The translations under genes and the position numbers were made by a program. A DNA stretch of 64,000 nucleotides, taken from contig CM044966.1 of NCBI GenBank assembly GCA_024516035.1, positions 2,561,287 to 2,625,286 of the forward strand, written 5' to 3'. Shown here one piece after another: positions 59,563 through 64,000 of the stretch. The notes below the pieces were generated by a model, which was not told the origin of the DNA, did not search any database, and saw only the letters and a list, made by a program, of their open reading frames with translations. How positions within the stretch are numbered: position 1 is the stretch's first letter; every line of letters starts with the position of its first letter. This stretch comes from Bactericera cockerelli. Lineage: Eukaryota; Arthropoda; Insecta; Hemiptera; Triozidae.

Positions 59563-60029
59563 TGAGATCAGTTAAATAAAGCATTACTTCTACTTATTTT
59601 GGACACTCTCTCTCTCTGTTGGAACCAGATAATATCCAGGACAAGTCTGAAGATAACGATTAGGAGTGACACGTGTCTCCTGGACATGACTATATGACTA
59701 TTGTCTGATGAATTCTATCTCTAATTAATATCACATTCTAGTCTATACTATCTATACTTTATTATATAGGTACTCAGAACTTTGGCTGTATGGCAAATTC
59801 CCATGATAAGGAGAATAACCAATGCCAAAAAAATACTTCCGATTTGAAACATTAGAAATTTCTCGGAAGTACCCAATAAAAATACTCAGAACTTTTTTTT
59901 TTGACATTACATACAAGACAAACACTTCATTCAGAGAACTTGTGAAAGGGAATGAGCCCGCAATGCTGGCTGCATTACCCCTCTGAATGGCCAGGCTTAA
60001 ACGTTGGATGAGGTTTGATGCTCATCCAA
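59563..60029. other. Spacer with a hairpin element
   Basis: 59925-59983 holds CATTCAGAG and CTCTGAATG around AGCCCGCAATGCTGGCTGCATT; its layout resembles the hairpin at 33738-33783. No gene. Confidence 0.4.
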
Positions 60030-60355
60030 CGTTCAAAACAGATATTTACCTGCTGATGAGAGCCAAATAAGCTCAAAACAGCTGCCAAGGTATAATCTGA
60101 AATTCATGTACATTGCACATCTAGTACAACTTCTCACTTTTCTGTTTATACTGATTAAAATAGAGAGGTTAGTTGATGGCATGGTTATTCAGAACTATTA
60201 TTTTTATTATTATTTTTTTTTATTTAATGTGCATCAATTAATAATTGTTGATTAATTGATGAGAACCAAATAAGCTCAAAACAGCTGTCCAGGTATGTTC
60301 TGATATTCGCGTACATCTAGTACAACTTCTCACTTTTCTGTTAATACTGATCTAG
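60030..60355 (+). mobile_element. Repeat-M, two copies
   Basis: ATAAGCTCAAAACAGCTG(C/T)C and ACTTCTCACTTTTCTGTT occur at 60068-60150 and again at 60270-60342, separated by GAGAGGTTAGTTGATGGCAT and an A/T-rich stretch. Compare 19057-19215. Confidence 0.65.
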
Positions 60356-60371
60356 GTACACTCATCAGCAG

Positions 60372-60660
60372 AATTAACAGGACAGTTGTTGTTTTTCCAT
60401 TTGACTCCATGTAGGTATTTCCTAATCTGACATAACTTTTTTGTGGTTAAAACTTTCTAGGTATTTTTGTTTTGATAAAAAAGTAATAAAATAAGTTTAA
60501 AAAAATCTTCTGTTCAGCATTAATTTCGATACTATTAGGTACTTTTCTATCAAAACAAAAATACCTCGAAAATTTTAACTACAAAAAATTCAATTAAAAT
60601 TTAGTCCTAATGGAAATACATGGAGTTAAATGGAAAAAAAAGAACAAGTTTAGTGCCCGG
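60372..60660. mobile_element. Fold-back element
   Basis: CCATTTGACTCCATGTAGGT, TTTTTGTGGTTAAAACTTTC, AGGTATTTTTGTTTTGAT on the left are mirrored at 60547-60635 (ATCAAAACAAAAATACCT, TTTAACTACAAAAAATT, CATGGAGTTAAATGG). Arms of about 110 bp with mismatches; centre near 60510. Confidence 0.8.
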
Positions 60661-60899
60661 TCAATTTACCCCTAGATTTAAGGAAGATTTGGTCGGAATA
60701 CTTTTCCAGTTATCACGCTGGCTCGTTTAAAATGAGAGACCCTGTATATAAAATGGCAAAATATGAAATAAAATTAAGGAAACAACAAGCAAGTAACAAT
60801 AGTATACATAGAAATTTACACAGTCATTAATAATTATGTTTAATAACATTAATATGTAGCACATGTACAATAAAGTTGTATAAAAATATTTAAAATTAC
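60661..60899. other. Unassigned spacer
   Basis: GAGACCCTGTATATA at 60739 is a possible transposon border. Otherwise A/T-rich. Confidence 0.3.
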
Positions 60900-61430
60900 A
60901 TTTAGCTATAATCTAAAGCAGACGCGGTGCTAAGGAGCTGTGGAACTGCAGCACTCACAGACAAAATAAAGAGAGGATTTTCTCAAGTCCTAGGACGTAC
61001 ACAATGAAAATCATCACATATTTCTAGAATAATTAATGTGATTAGCATAGTAAACAAACTCAATCTCTTTATTATTATTATTAAACATAATATATTGGAT
61101 CAAGTTTTATTTGCATAGAATATATACAATACATAGAATATGAAATTAATAGAACAAAACTTGATCAAGGGCGGTGCAAATGTCAACGATATTCTCTTCC
61201 GCACCACCCTTGATAATAAAAAAAAAATAAAAGAGAGAAAAAAGAAGAAATTTTAAGTTACATAAATAATAGAAAAAAAAAGAAAAAAAAAGAAAGAAAT
61301 TATATACATAAAAAGAAGAAAATAACATAAAGAAATATGGGATAATGGATAGATATCTTTAGATACTGGAAGAGCGACTCTATAAATCCCATTTTAGTCC
61401 GGTTTATGTGGCAGTACCCCCATACATTTA
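60900..61430 (+). mobile_element. Repeat-P copy, split by a SINE-D-like element
   Basis: CTAAGGAGCTGTGGAACTGC (60930) and GAGCGACTCTATAAATCCC with TTTATGTGGCAGTACCCCC (61370-61420) match Repeat-P at 12660 and 13200. Between them is a SINE-D-like body. Confidence 0.55.
61085..61215 (-). mobile_element. SINE-D-like body (variant domain 2)
   Basis: TTTTATTTGCATAGAATATA, ATTAATAGAACAAAACTTGA, then AGGGCGGTGCAAATGTCAAC and TTCTCTTCCGCACCACCC, a diverged form of domain 2. Parts of this variant are also in the 52335-54640 duplication (53395, 54595). Confidence 0.65.
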
Positions 61431-61639
61431 ATAACCAGCCGCGTCTGACCATATGAATTAACATATTAGTTTTCAGCTTAAATTATGTTAATGAAGATGT
61501 GTGGATTTCCCTAGCGTGATACAATATGGAATTTGGTCTTCCACAGTTAAGCTTGTATTTCTGGTAATGCACAAGCATCCTGTAGATTTCAGTGGCGAAT
61601 CAGAATGTATTTTTTTTTTGAAAGCAACTAAAAAAAAGT

Positions 61640-61892
61640 CTTCTTCTTTTACTCTGTCTTATCCCGCTTGAGCAGGGTCGACGTTGTTCAACCTCATGGT
61701 TGAGGTTGGTTGGTATTGGAACTTTTTTTACGGCATTTTTTACCTTTTCTCACGCCAACGATTGTATTTGATTTATCGTCCTGCATTAGGACAGGAGTTT
61801 TACCCTCCATTTGCTGGGAATCGTACCAGATATGCACATTAACCTCAGGGCCGGAAATACCAGCCTCACATGTACTGAGGGAACAGAATTTG
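61640..61892 (-). mobile_element. SINE-A (tail A1), head missing
   Basis: Complete A1 tail (TCTTTTACTCTGTCTTATCC, GGTCGACGTTGTTCAACCTC), domain 1 with a deletion of AGCCTGGGTA, and GCCTCACATGTACTGAGGGA. It stops before box B. Confidence 0.85.
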
Positions 61893-61944
61893 ACCTAAAT
61901 CTTGACCTGTATCGGGACTTGACCTAAATCGGGTTTAATACATA

Positions 61945-62160
61945 ATAATAATACTCTTTAGTGGAAGCTAACCACCAGGCAAGGTTAATGCTCAAAGCAT
62001 TTTCTACCACCTAACCCTCAGAGTCTTATTATTATGTGGTCACAAACTCAAATTTAGAAGGAAAAATTCATGGACTGGGCGGTATTCGAACCCAAGGATC
62101 CCTAGGCTACCTGGATTACCAGACTAGCGCGTTGACCACTTGACTGCCAGTGCACAGCAT
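61945..62160 (-). mobile_element. SINE-B, full length
   Basis: Tail, domain 2 (CTCAAAGCATTTTCTACCAC), spacer, box B (GTATTCGAACCCAAGG region) and box A (GACCACTTGACTGCCAGTGC). It is head-to-head with the next SINE-B. Confidence 0.9.
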
Positions 62161-62224
62161 TCTGTAAGAGGGGTGGTCAGAAAGCTTAATATACATGGAC
62201 TAGCTTGACCATTATGAGTGCACA

Positions 62225-62440
62225 AAATGAATAACCTAATAGTCAAGTGGTTAACGCGCTAGTCTGGTAATCCAGGTAGCGTAGGCATCCGTTGTTTCGA
62301 TTCCCACGCAGTGCAGGTATTTTTCCTCAATAATTTGAGTTTGTGACCACATAATAATAAGACTCTGAGGGTTAGGTGGTAGAAAATGCTTTGAGCATTA
62401 ACCTCGCCTGGTGGTTACCTTCCACTGAAGAGTATTAATA
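62225..62440 (+). mobile_element. SINE-B, full length
   Basis: AATAGTCAAGTGGTTAACGC, GCTAGTCTGGTAATCCAGGT, box B TTTCGATTCCCACGC, spacer, domain 2 and tail to GAAGAGTATTAATATTATTA. A short minus-strand SINE-B piece (ACCACTTGACTACCAGTGCA) follows at 62459. Confidence 0.9.
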
Positions 62441-62623
62441 TTATTATTATATTAATAACCACTTGACTACCAGTGCACGATTCGAGGCAAGCACCCCGTC
62501 CCCTTGTGAGGCTCCGTGTCTGGTATTAGAAACCAGGCAGTTAGTATCCATGCAGGCATGCATGTTTTGCTGAAAGCTGGCCGGAATTGAGTCCATGTTA
62601 AGCAGGACGTCCTGTGCTTGCTG

Positions 62624-62820
62624 TCGAGATCAGGTGCGTGAAGATAGCACCCGACATTGAAGCTAGAATTTGTACCACCGACATTGAAGCTAGTATTTTG
62701 TACCACCTACCATAATTATGTACTGTTAGGAACAACAAACCCCGAATTTTGTACTCCAACCGTAACCCCAGGAGAGAGGTTGAAACATGTCGGGTGCTAA
62801 CTTCACGCACCTGTCGAGAT
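62624..62820. mobile_element. 183-bp MITE with TCGAGAT target duplication
   Basis: Element 62631-62813: CAGGTGCGTGAAGATAGCAC, CCGACAT left; ATGTCGGGTGCTAACTTCAC, GCACCTG right. TCGAGAT flanks it at 62624-62630 and 62814-62820. A GAC.ATTGAAGCTAG(A/T)ATTT motif is tandemly duplicated inside. Probably hAT-like, although 7 rather than 8 bp are clearly duplicated. Confidence 0.85.
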
Positions 62821-62904
62821 TACCCGCCTGACTGCTGACTGCGCCAACACGAGCTTTCATTCACGGACCCATTGGAAACTTAAATAATATATTTATAACG
62901 TGTA

Positions 62905-63182
62905 CCCACGCCGGTCTCCGTGGCGTAACGGTTGTGACTACCGCCCGTAGTCCAGAGATCCTGAGTTCGATTCCCGGTGGGAGCAGATTTTTCGCACAGA
63001 AAATTCTGTTCCTCCGAACACGTGAGGCTGGCGATTCCGACCCTACCCAGGCTGGGTAAGGTTCATGTGGGTAGCTGGTACGATTCCCAGCAAATGGTGG
63101 GTAAAACCCAGTCCTGACTATCTCAAGTCAGGCTGCTGACTGCGTCAACACGAGAATTATATGGACCCCCAGATCCAATGTC
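62905..63182 (+). mobile_element. SINE-A (tail A2), partial, between duplicated flanks
   Basis: Head (GTCTCCGTGGCGTAACGG, box B GAGTTCGATTCCCGG), domain 1, and an interrupted A2 tail. CCAACACGAGCTTTC and ATTGGAAACTTAAATAAT occur on both sides (62844-62890 and 63199-63248), and CTGCTGACTGCG at 62831 and 63132, so the locus has been duplicated around the SINE. Confidence 0.85.
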
Positions 63183-63248
63183 TCCTATCATGGTTTGAGC
63201 CAACACGAGCTTTCGTTCGCGGACCAATTGGAAACTTAAATAATCTAT

Positions 63249-63680
63249 TTATAATAATTCCGTGTACCGACCTCAGTAGCTTGATCGATAAGGCGGCAGA
63301 CTTGTAACCTGGAGATCGGTGGTTCAATTCCCGGCTTCAGCGTAAAGCGAGGTAGAGTAGTTGTACAAAAGTGATTAACACAAATATGATAACTTATAAT
63401 AATTCCATGTCCGTGAAAAAAAATTGGCGTGTGGGTAGCTGGTATTGATACCTAAATCACGGTGGTGAGAGGACTATATGGACGTCCAGATCCAATGTCT
63501 AGGCTCCTTTCATATTCATTGATTCTATTTGGTTTTAACGTCCTGACTTGAGGTAGACAGGACGGGGGTTTCACCCTCCATTCGCTGGGAATCGTACGAG
63601 CTATTACCCACAGCAACCTCATCCAGCCTGGGTAGAGCCGTAATTGCCAGCCTCACATATTCGGAGGGAATCTATTTATA
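63249..63680 (-). mobile_element. SINE-A (tail A2) split by a SINE-C
   Basis: The outer end of the A2 tail (TTATAATAATTCCGTGT, 63249-63265) is separated by a SINE-C from the rest of the tail, domain 1 and AGCCTCACATATTCGGAGGG. The head is missing. A short extra AAAAAAAATTGGCGTGTGGG lies inside the tail at 63417. Confidence 0.85.
63266..63393 (+). mobile_element. SINE-C nested in the SINE-A2 tail, 17-bp target duplication
   Basis: Head ACCGACCTCAGTAGCTTGAT, box B GTGGTTCAATTCCCGG, shortened tail to AACACAAATATGATAAC. TTATAATAATTCC(G/A)TGT lies at 63249-63265 and 63394-63410 (16 of 17 identical). Confidence 0.9.
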
Positions 63681-63689
63681 ATCTATACT

Positions 63690-63770
63690 TATGGCAGCCT
63701 CCGTGGCGTAACGGTTGTGATCACCGCACGTAGTCCAGATATCTTGAGTTCGATTCTCGGTCCCAAGTAC
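63690..63770 (+). mobile_element. SINE-A head only
   Basis: GCAGCCTCCGTGGCGTAACG, GTAGTCCAGATATCTTGAG and box B GAGTTCGATTCTCGG, ending at GTCCCAAGTACC. Confidence 0.82.
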
Positions 63771-64000
63771 CCCCATTTCCCCCTAATAGATATGTTCTAG
63801 AATTAAAAAAGAAACCATACTTTAGTGGTGGTGCGCCATTTTTTTTTTATTTTTTTTTTTTTGACATTTTCATGTCTTTGCTCTGGCACATAACCAAAAT
63901 TATGTAACGAAATTATGTAACGAAATTATGTGACGAAATAATATAACGAAATATTAAATTATAAAAAGAGAGAAGAGAAAAAGTATGTGTCATGCGCACA
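63771..64000. other. Spacer at the window end
   Basis: A T-rich run (63839-63861) and four AACGAAATTATGT-type tandem units (63905-63950). No gene. Confidence 0.45.

Overview
The window looks like nuclear DNA of an arthropod, most probably an insect. It is A+T-rich, and apart from one gene it is almost entirely dispersed repeats: tRNA-headed and 5S-rRNA-headed SINEs, non-autonomous DNA transposons (MITEs), minisatellites and long CT/GA microsatellites. There are no operons, no bacterial-type gene density and no intact rRNA or tRNA genes. The species cannot be fixed from sequence alone; a hemipteran is a guess. No reverse transcriptase or transposase of convincing length is present, so every mobile element recognised here depends on enzymes encoded elsewhere.

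The one convincing gene is at 56248-57486 (+). It encodes a 412-residue, highly basic Cys/His/Ser/Lys protein whose C-terminal half is 21 in-frame copies of a 9-residue unit (CHGSKSKSP). Three exact-length 50-bp leader repeats end at its ATG, and poly(A) signals lie about 150 bp past its stop. Composition and architecture suggest a structural or DNA-packing protein, perhaps of sperm, but no function is proven.

Repeat names used in the entries. SINE-A: tRNA head, central domain 1, and one of three tails (A1, A2, A3). SINE-B and SINE-D: tRNA heads with central domain 2. SINE-C, -G, -J, -K, -L: other tRNA heads. SINE-E: 5S rRNA head, central domain 1, poly(A) end. Repeat-I: unique head with a 38-bp VNTR. 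MITE-F: 17-bp terminal inverted repeats with TTA target duplication. MITE-O: long inverted ends. Repeat-H, -M, -N, -P: dispersed repeats without a class. For SINEs, + means the head is on the left.

Layout. 1-10 kb: SINE-rich, with a 678-bp long-TIR element. 10-13 kb: GA/CT tracts, a 1-kb hAT-type element and a fold-back element. 15.7-16.8 kb: a 46-bp minisatellite split by a SINE. 18.7-19.6 kb: diverged 150-bp tandem repeats. 23-25.8 kb: a piggyBac-like MITE, then a three-level nest (SINE-J, hAT element, SINE-E). 27-31 kb: MITE-O, tandem repeats, CT/GA tracts and VNTRs. 32-50 kb: SINE fragments, many nested. 50.5-51.05 kb: a cluster of MITE-F. 52.3-54.6 kb: a 1.2-kb tandem duplication. 56-57.7 kb: the gene. 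58-64 kb: more SINEs and MITEs. The most informative overall pattern is modular: two central domains are each shared by SINEs with unrelated heads, and clean target-site duplications give a relative order of insertions.
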